64,000 bases of DNA from Roseiarcus sp963784805 (GCA_963784805.1 CAWASR010000030.1:16110-80109); one strand, 5' to 3'. Positions 1-9,708 are shown, counted from the first letter of the stretch. Notes: generated by a model not told the origin, from the sequence alone. Numbers and translations are program-made.

Positions 1-1234
1 TGGTGACGCTGCCATCCTTCGGCAGGATTGGAATCAGGCACGCCTGCAACGAATGATAAATGTCGACCTTCCCGAAAAACGGATCCGAGCTCGGCCTTAG
101 AGCGTTGTCGACCTGGGCTCGCCAGCCTCCGTTCTGGCGATCGATAAATCGCGCGGCTATGAAGCTCCATATTCGCCGGTACCAGGCTTCGTAGACTTGG
201 TCGCCGTCGACCGCGTTTAGAAAGGCGGCCGCCCCAATTCCTTCGCAGCACGGCCACCAATAGCGATCTCTGATGCGCGGAAGGCCCTCCCAATCGAGCG
301 TATAGTAGAAGCCGCCAGAGTCGCGGTCCCATCCGTCCTCGGCCGCGCGGGCGAAAAGCGCCTTGGAGGCGCTCGGAAGCCATTCCAGCTTGCGGCCGCC
401 AAGTTCCCACAGCTGGATCAGGAGGCGCGACCATTCGAGCCAGTGGCCGGGCGTCGTGCCATAGGGACGAAACATCGGACTGCCGCCATAGTCCCGATTC
501 ACCTGCCAATCGGCGGTGAAATGCTCGGGGAGCCGCCAATCATTTTCGGCGGCGCGGCGGCGGATGATAAGATCGGCAATCCGCTCGGCCATGCGCAGGT
601 AAGTCGAATCGTTCGTCGCCTCGAAAGCCGCCATGAGCGCTTCGGTCAGATGCATGTTGGAGTTTTGGCCGCGGTACGAATCATACGAACGCCAGTCGCG
701 TGTGAATTCTTCCGCGGCCGCGCCGTGCCGCTCCTCCCAGAATCGCTCGCGGATGACGGTCGATATGTCGGTGAGGAGTTGGTCTGCGTCCGGATGGCCA
801 GCGACTTTGGCGCTCGACGCGGCGAGAAGGACGAATGCATGGCCGTAGGCCTGTTTGGCGTCGTCCGTTGGCCCGCCGTAACCGACGCCCCATAGGTATC
901 CGCCATTATCGGGGTCGCGGTGACCGTTCCACAGAAAATCCATCCCATGGTCGACGATGAGGTCCGCGCCCGGCCGGCCCATCAGGCATGCGATGGCGAA
1001 GGCGTGAACTATTCTTGTCGTTGCAAACAGATAACGGGCGGGCGGGCCTCCGGCGCCGTAGCCTGGCGGCGTCGGTTCCCCCTCGTCGTCGAGATCGTGG
1101 AAGCCGCCCAGCGGATTAACGATGTTTCGCTCGAAAAATGCGAAGAGGTCGTCCGCTTGCTGAAGGAGCCAGGCGCGGTGGCTCGGCAGGTTCACCCACC
1201 GGGCGCCCGGCGGGCTAATGGCGAAGGAGGACAT
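1..1234 (-). CDS. AGE-family sugar 2-epimerase/isomerase, 3'-truncated by window edge
   Basis: Reading the minus strand from an ATG at 1234 gives about 411 codons with no stop before the window edge. An in-frame TAA about 40 nt upstream limits the start. The protein matches the N-acylglucosamine 2-epimerase (AGE) superfamily, (alpha/alpha)6-barrel enzymes that epimerise or isomerise sugars in the cytoplasm. Visible motifs are RGQNSNMHLTEA (about residue 190), TPGHWLEWSRLL (about 260) and KVDIYHSLQACLIP (about 390). They carry the family's catalytic histidines. The family is about 390-420 aa, so only the extreme C-terminus is missing. The substrate cannot be read from sequence: N-acylmannosamine, mannose and cellobiose enzymes all share these motifs. 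purD diverges from it. Confidence 0.85.
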   Translation of the reverse strand, partial: MSSFAISPPGARWVNLPSHRAWLLQQADDLFAFFERNIVNPLGGFHDLDDEGEPTPPGYGAGGPPARYLFATTRIVHAFAIACLMGRPGADLIVDHGMDFLWNGHRDPDNGGYLWGVGYGGPTDDAKQAYGHAFVLLAASSAKVAGHPDADQLLTDISTVIRERFWEERHGAAAEEFTRDWRSYDSYRGQNSNMHLTEALMAAFEATNDSTYLRMAERIADLIIRRRAAENDWRLPEHFTADWQVNRDYGGSPMFRPYGTTPGHWLEWSRLLIQLWELGGRKLEWLPSASKALFARAAEDGWDRDSGGFYYTLDWEGLPRIRDRYWWPCCEGIGAAAFLNAVDGDQVYEAWYRRIWSFIAARFIDRQNGGWRAQVDNALRPSSDPFFGKVDIYHSLQACLIPILPKDGSVT

Positions 1235-1385
1235 GATGAACGTCCAGGATCGAGTTTGGCGCGGTCGACATTAGCGATCGTGGCGCAAGAGCGCTTGACT
1301 GACGAGATGACGCCACGGAAATCCGGGCGCCCTTGATTGGTTCGGCCTATACCGGCAATGAGGGACCGTGGCCAGCGGACAGGCG

Positions 1386-2681
1386 ATGCGAGACGGCAAG
1401 AGGAATGTCCTCATACTCGGATCTGGCGCGCGCGAACACGCCTTGGCGCGCGCTTTGGCGAGTTCCCCCCTTATCGGCGCCTTGTTCGTCGCGCCGGGCA
1501 ACCCGGGATGCGCGGCCGTCGCCCGAACTTTTCCGCTGAATCTTGCGGATCATGCGGCGATCGCCGCGATTTGCCGCAGACAAGCGATCAATCTCGTGAT
1601 CGTCGGGCCTGAGGCCCCGCTGGTGGCCGGGATCGTCGACGATCTCGCCAAGGAGGGCATTGCATGCTTCGGGCCCACGCGTGCGGCGGCCCGGCTCGAG
1701 GGCTCGAAGGGATTTGCGAAGGACTTTTGTCGCGAATTCGGCATTCCGACCGGCGACTATCGGCAATTTCGCGATCCGGGAGAAGCCAAGGAGCATATTC
1801 GGCGCGTTGGCGCGCCGATTGTGATCAAGGCCGATGGTCTCGCCGCGGGCAAGGGCGTCGCGGTTGCGATGACGCTCGCGGAAGCGGAGGAGGCGATCGA
1901 CGCCTTGTCTTCGGGCGCCCTGGGTTCAGCCGGCGCGCAACTGATCATCGAAGAATTTCTCGAGGGCGAGGAGGTCTCGTTCTTCGCCTTGTGCGACGGG
2001 GTTACTGCTGTGCCATTCTCGAGCGCGCAAGATCACAAGCGCGTGGGCGAGGGCGATGCCGGGCCGAACACCGGCGGGATGGGCGCCTATTCTCCGCCCC
2101 CCATCATGACCGCGGAATTGAGCGATCGCGTCATGCGCGAGATCGTCATGCCGACAGTGCGTGGAATGGCCGATCGCGGTTCGCCGTTTCGCGGCGTGCT
2201 GTTCGCTGGGCTGATGATTGGCGTGGACGGCCCGAAGCTGATCGAATTCAACGTGCGATTCGGAGATCCGGAGGCGGAGGTCATTCTCGCCCGCCACCGG
2301 GGCGACCTCATTCCCCTGTTTGAAGCCTGCGCGAACGGGACTCTGCGCGACGCCGCTGCGGACTTCGCTTCGGACGCCGCATTGGCGGTAGTGATGGCCG
2401 CGCGCGGCTATCCCGGCGAGCCGCTTCGCGGTTCCAAAATTGGCGGGATCGCGGATGCGGAACGTGTGCCCGGAGTTGTCGTCCTACAGGCGGGGACGCG
2501 CTGCGAAGGCGGCGAAATCGTCTCGGACGGCGGACGGGTTTTGACGATAACGGCCCTTGGCGCCAGCGTCGGCGAAGCGCGCGATCGCGCCTATGCCGCT
2601 GTCGACCGCATCGCATGGCCGGAAGGCTTCTGCCGGCGCGACATCGGGTGGCGCGCAATGGCGCGCGAACGTGGAGTCTAG
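1386..2681 (+). CDS. purD: phosphoribosylamine-glycine ligase (GARS)
   Basis: PurD catalyses the ATP-dependent ligation of glycine to phosphoribosylamine, step 2 of purine synthesis. The N-terminal nucleotide-fold motif NVLILGSGAREHAL, the ATP-grasp segment KADGLAAGKGVAVA (about residue 135), GPNTGGMGAYSPPP and EFNVRFGDPEAEV (metal and ATP binding) are all present. Length is about 431 aa, normal for the family. The ATG at 1386 starts close to the conserved N-terminus. A GTG at 1368, behind a GAGGGA, would add six residues and cannot be excluded. The gene stands alone, diverging from the epimerase and converging on the ADP-ribosylglycohydrolase gene. Confidence 0.95.
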   Translation: MRDGKRNVLILGSGAREHALARALASSPLIGALFVAPGNPGCAAVARTFPLNLADHAAIAAICRRQAINLVIVGPEAPLVAGIVDDLAKEGIACFGPTRAAARLEGSKGFAKDFCREFGIPTGDYRQFRDPGEAKEHIRRVGAPIVIKADGLAAGKGVAVAMTLAEAEEAIDALSSGALGSAGAQLIIEEFLEGEEVSFFALCDGVTAVPFSSAQDHKRVGEGDAGPNTGGMGAYSPPPIMTAELSDRVMREIVMPTVRGMADRGSPFRGVLFAGLMIGVDGPKLIEFNVRFGDPEAEVILARHRGDLIPLFEACANGTLRDAAADFASDAALAVVMAARGYPGEPLRGSKIGGIADAERVPGVVVLQAGTRCEGGEIVSDGGRVLTITALGASVGEARDRAYAAVDRIAWPEGFCRRDIGWRAMARERGV

Positions 2682-2733
2682 ACGCGCCGCAAGCAAGAGC
2701 GCGGTCGCGGCGGGAGCCGGATGTTCACGGGCG

Positions 2734-4875
2734 CTATCGATATCCGAACCTCGCCGCCGAATCCGGCGCCGCGCGCGGCGCCGTCACCCGCACTTCGTCG
2801 CATGAGCATGCGCCCTCGGCGATGAACAACGCAACGCCTCCGTCGACCAGCGCCTTAGGCCCCGCGTCGCGCACTTCCAGCTTCGTCGCGCCGGCAGAGG
2901 CCGCGATCGCATCCCCGTTCACCTGCACGACAAACGGGTAAGGGGTTTCGAAAGCCCATTCGAAGGGCGCCTCGGCAAGGACGACAACCGAATCGTCGTA
3001 AACGCGCACGAGACGAAACGCGTCCGGTCTGACGAGGAGGGCGGCGTAATAGCGGCGTAGCCCCTGCACCCGAACTGCGAAGCCGGCCGCCCGAGCAAGA
3101 TGAACCGTGAGCGCGGCCTCGACCCTATAGTCCGTCCACTGTCGCCCGCCATGAATGATCATACCCTCGCCGCGATCCTGCGAGATGCGGAACGCCTGCG
3201 GAAAGCTCGAGGAAAAGACGCTGGCCGCATTGACCCAAGAGCGGCGCCAGAAATCGCCGGGCTCCTCGGGACGCCGCAAGCAGAGGTCCGGCGGCCCGTC
3301 CCACCTCAGGAAGTCGACAATGACGGCGCCGGACTGCTCGGCGCCCGGCGAGCTGAGGGCGATCCCGATCGATTGAATCGGCTGCCCCCCGGTGTCAGGC
3401 AGGCGCCAGCTGAGGACTGTTTCGGCTCCAGGCGAAAGTGCGGCCGGGTCGCCGTCGACCGCTGTCAAAGCTTCGTTTCGGCCGTAGACCAGCATGCGCA
3501 AGGCGACCGTAACGTCACTTACATTTCGCGCGTCGGCGATCAAGCGCGCGCTCACCCTCTGCCCGGAGTAGACGAGCGGCGTCGCCATCAGCTCGTAAGT
3601 GCGCATGCGCGTGACTTCCGGCGGCGCGAAAGTCGGCGTCAGCGCCGTGACCGGTTCGTGGCCGAGGCCGGCGTAATGCAACCCCAACGCCTTCCCCTGT
3701 TCGAACGGCGCGTTCTTGAGGGCTAGCGTCGCGCCTCCGATTCCAGTCGGCGTGAACCCTTGTACGCTGCCCGGCATGGAAAAATGAAATTGCGCGCCGT
3801 CCTTGGGCGGCGGCAGCGCGGGCAAGCCGGCGAGCCGCCGGCCGACGTTCACCAGACGAGCGCTTACGCGCACGGCGTCGTTGATCGCGCCGCCTCCATC
3901 AGCGGAGGAGACGAACATCTGATCGGCGACGGGACCGCGCCAGTCGCGCCCCGCCGTGATCCCCTCGAGCCCGAGCATCGCGCCCATCAGACAACCCACA
4001 TTTCCCGCGTTGCAATCGGTGTCCCAGCCCGAAGTGCAGACGATGCTCTGCGCGCGCGAGAAATCGTCTGGAGCGTAAAGGACGGCCATGACCATCAGCG
4101 CGTGATTGGGAACAACATGGCAATTGCCGGGATACCGGTCGTAACCATAGCGGGCTGCGATCTCGCGCCGCGCGTCGCGCCAATCCGAATATTCGCGCCG
4201 CCAGCGTCGAACATCCGCGATGAGACGCGCGATCGGACTCGAGGGCGCAATCTGGGCGAGGCCGGTTTCCAGCAGACGCTCGACGTCGCGCGAAACGAAG
4301 GCCTCCGCCTCCATCGCCGCCCAGAGCTTGGCCGCGTCGACGGCGGCGCCGTCGTGACTGACCCTGGCCGCCTGCTCGGCGAGGCGCGCCGCCAGAGCCG
4401 GATCGCCAGCCGCGACGATCGCCCAGCCGTCGATAAAGATCTGCGCGCCGATTTGTTCGGCCACCGTTGCGCCGTTGACTTCGATCGAACCGCTCGCAGG
4501 CGCCTCAATTCCGCGCTTCAGATTGAGCCAGGCCGTGTGCTCAGTCGAATTCCCGTTACCGCCCCACCACAGAATGGAGCGGTTCTCGACGATGTAGTTG
4601 AGCCAGGTCTCGCCAATCTCGCGCGCCGAGATGTCGGGCTTTGCGTCGTGATCCTCGAGCGCGCGAATGAATGTGAACGTCCCCGCAATGTCGTCGTCGG
4701 TCACGATCAGCGGACAATCGAGCCGATCGTGGACGTAGTATTCGATCGGCCCGAGTTCGCGAAGGATGCGCTCATACGTCCAATTCTCGAAGGGCCTTCC
4801 GAGATAAACCCCTATCAGTTTGCCGAGCACCGCGGCATAGGCGCGCTCCGGATAATCTGAAGGCAACGTTCTCAT
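2734..4875 (-). CDS. ADP-ribosylglycohydrolase-family protein, long two-part form
   Basis: About 713 aa from ATG 4875 (MRTLPSDYPERAYAAVLGK). The first half, about residues 10-390, is an ADP-ribosylglycohydrolase fold with the metal-binding motif VTDDDIAGT near the N-terminus and the second metal motif SGWDTDCNAGNVG at about 300. The second half has no catalytic motif I recognise and reads as beta-rich, including segments resembling a concanavalin-like or carbohydrate-binding module. Long members of this family occur in carbohydrate-degrading contexts, and a sugar epimerase lies about 1.5 kb away. A role in glycoside or ADP-ribose processing is therefore an inference. A far upstream in-frame start would only add low-complexity residues. 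Confidence 0.8.
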   Translation of the reverse strand: MRTLPSDYPERAYAAVLGKLIGVYLGRPFENWTYERILRELGPIEYYVHDRLDCPLIVTDDDIAGTFTFIRALEDHDAKPDISAREIGETWLNYIVENRSILWWGGNGNSTEHTAWLNLKRGIEAPASGSIEVNGATVAEQIGAQIFIDGWAIVAAGDPALAARLAEQAARVSHDGAAVDAAKLWAAMEAEAFVSRDVERLLETGLAQIAPSSPIARLIADVRRWRREYSDWRDARREIAARYGYDRYPGNCHVVPNHALMVMAVLYAPDDFSRAQSIVCTSGWDTDCNAGNVGCLMGAMLGLEGITAGRDWRGPVADQMFVSSADGGGAINDAVRVSARLVNVGRRLAGLPALPPPKDGAQFHFSMPGSVQGFTPTGIGGATLALKNAPFEQGKALGLHYAGLGHEPVTALTPTFAPPEVTRMRTYELMATPLVYSGQRVSARLIADARNVSDVTVALRMLVYGRNEALTAVDGDPAALSPGAETVLSWRLPDTGGQPIQSIGIALSSPGAEQSGAVIVDFLRWDGPPDLCLRRPEEPGDFWRRSWVNAASVFSSSFPQAFRISQDRGEGMIIHGGRQWTDYRVEAALTVHLARAAGFAVRVQGLRRYYAALLVRPDAFRLVRVYDDSVVVLAEAPFEWAFETPYPFVVQVNGDAIAASAGATKLEVRDAGPKALVDGGVALFIAEGACSCDEVRVTAPRAAPDSAARFGYR

Positions 4876-5259
4876 GGCGGATCGACTTATATGATTTCGA
4901 CATCGTCCCGGCCGGGAAGCGTCCGCCGCTGGCATGCGATGGACGCGATGTCGCTTTGCAGCGGCGGGTCGCGGCGCTTTTCCGTCTCCATCCGCCATCC
5001 GATCGACCGAGGAGTCAAACAGAACAGTCGGGTCGTCGAAGGCTCTGGCCCGTTCGAGCGGATCGTCTCGTCAATGGATGTGGAGCGACGGCCCTCACAC
5101 TTTCGACAACGCGAACCGGCGCCGCTGAGACGTCCCGGCGCAACGGAAGCGTCGGCGCCTTTCTTGTGGTAAACGTTGAACTCAAATCGCTCGGCGTCGC
5201 CAAATCGTGGGCAAATGGCCGCGCCGCGCGCCGCCGGCCACGTTGTTGGGAGAACCGCG

Positions 5260-5649
5260 ATGACGCAAAAATTGAAGGAAACCCCCTATGAACCAGCCGA
5301 AATCGAAGAACGGCTCCGCCGCGAGCTTCCGCATTGGCGCTACGAAAACGGATGGATAAGACGCACCTATCGCACCGCCAGTTGGAAGGGCACTCTGATG
5401 GCGATCAACGCAGTGGGTCACCTCGCCGAGGCGGCTTGGCATCATCCCGATCTCCGCGCCTCCTATGCCTGGGTGGAAGTCAAGTTGCAAACACACACTG
5501 CAAAAGGAGTTACGGACAAGGACTTCGAGCTTGCGCGAAAAATCGAGGAATTTCTCTGTTGGCGCCCCGGCCAAGAGGGCGGCGCGCTCGAGGGCACGCC
5601 CATCGGCGACCAGCGGTTCGCCTACATCAAGTACGACGACGCGAAATAA
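5260..5649 (+). CDS. pterin-4a-carbinolamine dehydratase-like protein
   Basis: About 129 aa from ATG 5260, preceded by GGGAGA. The sequence fits the PCD/DCoH fold: WRYENGWIRRTYRTASWKGT, then INAVGHLAEAAWHHPDL (the paired His and the adjacent HPD-like segment), then VEVKLQTHTAKGVTDKDFELA. In the classical family the enzyme dehydrates 4a-hydroxy-tetrahydropterins. In methylotrophs, homologues repeatedly sit in H4MPT gene clusters, and here it lies just before the cofactor operon. A role in pterin cofactor metabolism is therefore likely, but the exact substrate is inferred. It carries a C-terminal extension of about 30 residues relative to minimal PCDs. Confidence 0.85.
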   Translation: MTQKLKETPYEPAEIEERLRRELPHWRYENGWIRRTYRTASWKGTLMAINAVGHLAEAAWHHPDLRASYAWVEVKLQTHTAKGVTDKDFELARKIEEFLCWRPGQEGGALEGTPIGDQRFAYIKYDDAK

Positions 5650-6493
5650 CCGCCGCGGCCGGTGAGCCACAGGCGTAGGCAGCGTTCTCGATCCAAAGCG
5701 CGTCTGCCGCAACCGCCTGCGCAGGAGCGGCGAGGGACTTCATTGCTCGATCGCTACGCCGCAAGGGAAAAGCCGTGGCGCAAGGAGCCCGTCGATCGCA
5801 GCCTTCGCAGGCCAGCCCACCGTCAGCGCCAAAGCCGACTGCGGCGGCTCAAAATGAAGTTGTGAATCGATGCACCCAACTGGGCGCCTATCGGGCCTGG
5901 CCAGTGAGCCGGGGTGCACGGCTTTCGCCAATGCGCCCTTGATCGTCGCGAACAGGTCGAGTGAGGCATTCATCTGCGACGGGGAGGTCGCCGCGATAGC
6001 TAGACTCAGCTCTACGAGGCGTTACTCCCACGAGCGCCTTCCATATCCATCGCGGCTCGGCGGCGTCGCCTACCGCGACACTCCGCGGTCTCCCGCTCGG
6101 GAAGGTTCTCGAGAGCGCTCTCGCAATGTCCGCCCAAATCCTAGCGGACAGACCTGCTTGGGCTCATATTTCAGCTGACAAATACGCCGTCACTTCCATA
6201 CCAGCACAAACTTCAATGACAACGGGGGCATTCCAACTCATCGACGTCTCCTCAAGCTCAATTCTCAGCGGGAAGGCACCTTCCTTCCGCCGCCACAAAG
6301 GTTAGCACCAAAGCGGCGCCCTGTCACGCGCCACCCGGCAGCGCTTCCGGAGCGTCTCATTTCAAAGTGAGACTCTCCCCTATTGTCGGGCGCCATGGTG
6401 ATTTGTTGCGTCGCCAAGGGCTGAGCGCAGCGCAGTAGCGAGGGCCCTCGCGGCAGAACCTGGAGCACAGGCTAGCGCAGGGGTTCGAATGCG
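5650..6493. other. intergenic stretch without recognisable gene
   Basis: About 840 bases between the pterin dehydratase gene and the HisA-like gene. Short open frames exist on both strands, but none shows a recognisable family, a plausible ribosome binding site plus start, or consistent codon bias. A GGTTCGAAT-like string near 6481-6490 recalls a tRNA T-loop, but no cloverleaf can be built around it. It may hold degraded coding sequence. Confidence 0.5.
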
Positions 6494-7189
6494 TCAGATC
6501 GAGTCGAAGTCAGCTCCGATCAGCCGCCGGTCGTGCAGCGCCGACGCGAGCAAGACTCCAGCGACCCCCGCGGATTTGAGCGCTGCGAGGTCGGCGGCGT
6601 CGCGCACGCCTCCCGCAGCGTAAACCTTCCGCCCGCCCGCGACCGATTGAATAGCGCTGATACGCGCCATTTCAGGGCCGGCGGCGCTCCCGACGCGCGT
6701 GAGCGTCATGACGATTATCCGCCTCGGCCACAATCGCGAATTGTTCAGGATCTCGGCGGGGCCTTGAAACGACTCGTCGCGAAAATCCAGGGACAGCACG
6801 ATATCCTGTGAGTCTCGATGGGCCTCGATCAGCGCGCCGTCGCTCTGAGACTCGCTGCCGATGACCGGGGCGCCGAGACCGGCGTTGAGAACCGATTCGA
6901 GCGCCGCTTCCTCGGCCGCGCCGCTATCGATCCACAGCCTCAGAGCCGGAAAAGCCGCGCGGATGCGGCGCACTGCTGACGTATTGTCCGCCCTTCGCCG
7001 TATTGCGTCGAGATCGGCGACATAGAGCGTGGAAAACGGATGAACGGAGAGCAGGCCACGGACGACGTCGACCGGATCGCTGGTCGGAGAAAGCGGAGTC
7101 GTGATGGGCCGGTAGGCGTCGCGCTCGCCCATCCGCGCGCGAACAACCACGCCGCCAATGAGGTCAACGACTGGGATGGCCTCCAACAC
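6494..7189 (-). CDS. HisA-like TIM-barrel protein of the H4MPT/methylofuran cluster
   Basis: About 231 aa. It resembles phosphoribosylformimino-AICAR isomerase (HisA): EAIPVVDLIGGVVVRA at the N-terminus, LYVADLDAI in the middle and VYAAGGVRDAADLAALKSAG as the C-terminal phosphate-binding (beta/alpha) unit. A GTG (7189) and a TTG (7186) both follow GGGGAGGAGC; the TTG has the better spacing. The gene overlaps the 3' end of the DUF447 gene and is the last of five co-oriented genes. Its place among methanopterin/methylofuran genes, not with his genes, argues for a role in C1-carrier synthesis. That role is inferred from context known in other methylotrophs. Confidence 0.8.
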   Translation of the reverse strand: MLEAIPVVDLIGGVVVRARMGERDAYRPITTPLSPTSDPVDVVRGLLSVHPFSTLYVADLDAIRRRADNTSAVRRIRAAFPALRLWIDSGAAEEAALESVLNAGLGAPVIGSESQSDGALIEAHRDSQDIVLSLDFRDESFQGPAEILNNSRLWPRRIIVMTLTRVGSAAGPEMARISAIQSVAGGRKVYAAGGVRDAADLAALKSAGVAGVLLASALHDRRLIGADFDSI

Positions 7190-7764
7190 GCTCCTCCCCG
7201 GCCTCGGCGGCAAAGACCGGCGCGGCCTTGTCCCTGAGCCAGCTCCAGGCTTCCGCTTCCGCGGCGCCGGCGGTCTTGCCGACGACGATTTCGAGTCGCG
7301 CAAGTTCCGCCTCTACCTCCGAGCGCGGCAGCAAGTGCAGGCGGCTGACAAGCACGGCTCCCTCGATAACGGCTGCTTGCGCCCGGTTGAAGCCCTCAAA
7401 CGGGGCATGCGAGCCGCGGTGGGCGACGCGGCACACGAATCGCGGCCGGAGTACGTCCTCTCGTACGTCAATCACGACAAGTTCGAGGTGCGCGAGCGTC
7501 GCTTTTGAGGCGCGGCGCCGCGACGATATTCGCCGCAGTCAGAGGCCAGTCGCGACGTCCAGTGAGGCATCCGGCGAACACCCGCACATCGTCAGTGAGG
7601 TTGGCGACGGCGAAGGGCGCCTGCCGAAGGTTTTCAAGCGTCGTCGAGGGATGAAAAGGCGCGAGAATCCAATGCTCGCCTTCGGCGATCATCCCCAGCG
7701 GGGCCAGATGCGGGTCCCCGCGGGCGTTGACGGTGGTCACAATGACTTCGCGGATCAGCGGCAT
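7164..7764 (-). CDS. DUF447 family protein (apparent frameshift)
   Basis: Two overlapping frames together encode one DUF447 protein of about 200 aa. The N-terminal part (ATG 7764, MPLIREVIVTTVNARGDPH) runs to APRLKSDA. The C-terminal part continues in another frame as TLAHLELVVIDVREDVLRPRF. Removing one A from the AAAA run (TTTT at 7503-7506 on the plus strand) joins them as APRLKATLAHLELVV. DUF447 proteins are small flavin-reductase-fold proteins of unknown function conserved in methanogens and in methylotroph H4MPT clusters. The start follows AGGTGA and sits immediately after the upstream gene's stop, so it is translationally coupled. The shift is most likely a homopolymer sequencing error. 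Confidence 0.75.
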
Positions 7765-7768
7765 CAAG

Positions 7769-9166
7769 TCACCTGTTGGCTTCCCGCGAGCGAAGCGTGT
7801 GCCCGGCGGCGCTGAGCCGCGTCACATCCTCGGCGGGCCGGTCGGTCCCGCAACCCCAGTCCAGGGGTTCGTCCTGCACGTAGCGCTTGCCGAGCCGAAG
7901 CGCTATTTCCGCCTTCATCAACTCCGCGCCGAGGTAGAACGCATGCGCGCCGTCAGATCGGACGTCGAGCTTTTCGAATAGCGCGAACGCGTCTTGCCCG
8001 ACCTGATGACCGTCGCGGTTGTAGATGTGTATTCCATCCTCGGCCACTTCGATGCGGAAATTCGCGTCCTTGACCTGGCCCGCGACTTCACCGATCTCGC
8101 GGCCCGAATTGGGAAACGGAGACGGATCGTGAAGCTGCAGCAGTGCGCGTCCATAACCCCTCGGCGAGCTGTGGTCGCTGGCCGCCGCATACATAATGCG
8201 CCGCGCCGCGTCGTGCTCCTGGATCGTGCGGCGCGTGTGCGGACTGACCTGAACCGTGAGCACGTTGCCGACGCCGAGTTCCGAGCATATTCCCATCAGC
8301 ATCGCGGTCACGCCCACGCTGTCCGCGTCGGTCAGCTCGGTCAGATTGCCGGACCCCATCATCAGCTCCGCCCAAGGCAGGCGCGCGCGAACCTCACGGT
8401 AGCGCGCAAGCGCGTCGGCGAAACCGAAATGGATAGGATCGAGGATAGGATCAAGAATGGCGCCGATCCCGCGCATTCGCGCCGCTTCAGCGGCTCGGCA
8501 GAGCGAATCGACATCGCCGTGCCGCGCCGGAATCAGCACCGGCCGCGCATCGGTCCCCTCGGCGATCGAAAGGTTGTGCTCGGTCAGGCTTAACAGGAAA
8601 TCGGCGCCGGCCGCGGCGCCGCGGCGCAATTCATCGGAGTCCGCCGAATCGACGCTGACGCCGAATCCTCGCGCCTTCAGCATCCGGACCGCATCCTCGA
8701 GATGGGGGAAAGGCGTATCCGGCAGACAGCCGAGATCGATCACGTCAGCACCCGCGGCGCGCGATTCCGCCGCGCGCAAGAGCAAGGTCTCGACGTCCAT
8801 CTGGGAGGCATCGACGATTTCGGCGAAGATCCGCACTGCGTAGCGCGACAGGTCGAGCGCCTCGCCGGCTTTGCCGAAGAACGCCGGCAGGTCCTTCAAC
8901 TCGTCGGGTCCGCGCTGGAACGTCGGACCGAATTCCTCACTCAGCCGCACGAGATCGGCGCGGCAGCGCCCGGGCACCATGACGCGATCTACGTCGAGCG
9001 GTCGCGGCAGCCGTCGCAGCAGTATCGGTTCGGTCATCAACGCAGCGACCTTCACCCCGACGTCGAGGATCGACCACTCGAACGGCGTCGGCGCCATGCT
9101 CCGCAAGACCGCCTCCAGGCGGGCGCGCGCAAGGTGGCCGGTCAAAAAAAGGATGCGTAGGCTCAT
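7769..9166 (-). CDS. dihydropteroate synthase-like protein (DUF6513/Orf20 type)
   Basis: 465 aa. An N-terminal domain (MSLRILFLTGHLARARLEAV) precedes a DHPS-like TIM barrel: DVIDLGCLPDTPFPHLEDAVR about residue 175, then GFGVSVDSADSDEL, then ILDPILDPIHFGFADAL about 250. This architecture is the conserved methylotroph Orf20 family in H4MPT clusters. By analogy with folate synthesis it may couple a pterin to the arylamine moiety, but that reaction is an inference. The start codon overlaps the stop of the flavoprotein gene (ATGA), and the stop lies five bases before the DUF447 start, so it belongs to the same operon. Confidence 0.85.
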   Translation of the reverse strand: MSLRILFLTGHLARARLEAVLRSMAPTPFEWSILDVGVKVAALMTEPILLRRLPRPLDVDRVMVPGRCRADLVRLSEEFGPTFQRGPDELKDLPAFFGKAGEALDLSRYAVRIFAEIVDASQMDVETLLLRAAESRAAGADVIDLGCLPDTPFPHLEDAVRMLKARGFGVSVDSADSDELRRGAAAGADFLLSLTEHNLSIAEGTDARPVLIPARHGDVDSLCRAAEAARMRGIGAILDPILDPIHFGFADALARYREVRARLPWAELMMGSGNLTELTDADSVGVTAMLMGICSELGVGNVLTVQVSPHTRRTIQEHDAARRIMYAAASDHSSPRGYGRALLQLHDPSPFPNSGREIGEVAGQVKDANFRIEVAEDGIHIYNRDGHQVGQDAFALFEKLDVRSDGAHAFYLGAELMKAEIALRLGKRYVQDEPLDWGCGTDRPAEDVTRLSAAGHTLRSREANR

Positions 9167-9708
9167 GCTGAGATTTCGACGCGTCTTCGCGCGATCGCTT
9201 GGCGAAGCTCGACGATTGAATCAACTGTCGCGGCGCCGGCAAAACGTCCCAATCGCTCGCGGTTTTCCAAATCGATCGGGCGCGGGTACACTTTGACCAT
9301 GCCTTTGGGCGCCTCGGTAACGAGTTCCGGCGCGGTGTCGCAGGCGAAGACGATCGCCGGCACGCGGCACTTGCCGGCTTGCGCGAAGATATTGCTGACG
9401 AGATCGTCGGATATTCCGCAAACAAACTTCGCGACCGCGTTCGAGGTCGCCGGAGCGACAATCAAGGTGTGATAGACGCCGTAGTAGAATTGCCCCACCG
9501 GCACCGAACTTGCCGTCGTATCGCGATAGGTTCGAGTGGAGCGAGGCAACTCGAGTTCCTGCTTGTACATTCGCAGCACTTCGGCCGCAGCCCTGCTGAG
9601 GAAAAGATCCACGTCTTCGAGGTCACGGACGAGCGCCAAGGTCTCTCTTAGGAAATGCCCGGACCCTGTAATCGCCCATCCCCAGCGCGGCGTCTTGTGT
9701 TTGGTCAT
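9163..9708 (-). CDS. AfpA/DmrB-like flavoprotein, probable dihydromethanopterin reductase
   Basis: 181 aa with the flavoprotein fold of the Dfp/UbiX superfamily: WAITGSGHFLRETLAL at the N-terminus, LIVAPATSNAVAKFVCGISDDL in the middle, then IVFACDTAPELVTEAPKGM. It matches the archaeal-flavoprotein-like AfpA group. A characterised Burkholderia member of this group (DmrB) reduces dihydromethanopterin to tetrahydromethanopterin. That function fits the last reduction step of H4MPT synthesis here. It overlaps both neighbours by ATGA, evidence of tight translational coupling. Confidence 0.82.
   Translation of the reverse strand: MTKHKTPRWGWAITGSGHFLRETLALVRDLEDVDLFLSRAAAEVLRMYKQELELPRSTRTYRDTTASSVPVGQFYYGVYHTLIVAPATSNAVAKFVCGISDDLVSNIFAQAGKCRVPAIVFACDTAPELVTEAPKGMVKVYPRPIDLENRERLGRFAGAATVDSIVELRQAIARRRVEISA

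Noticed and set aside
6440..6495. tRNA suggested by GGTTCGAAT near 6481
   Set aside because: The flanking bases do not form a T-stem, and no anticodon or acceptor stem can be drawn.
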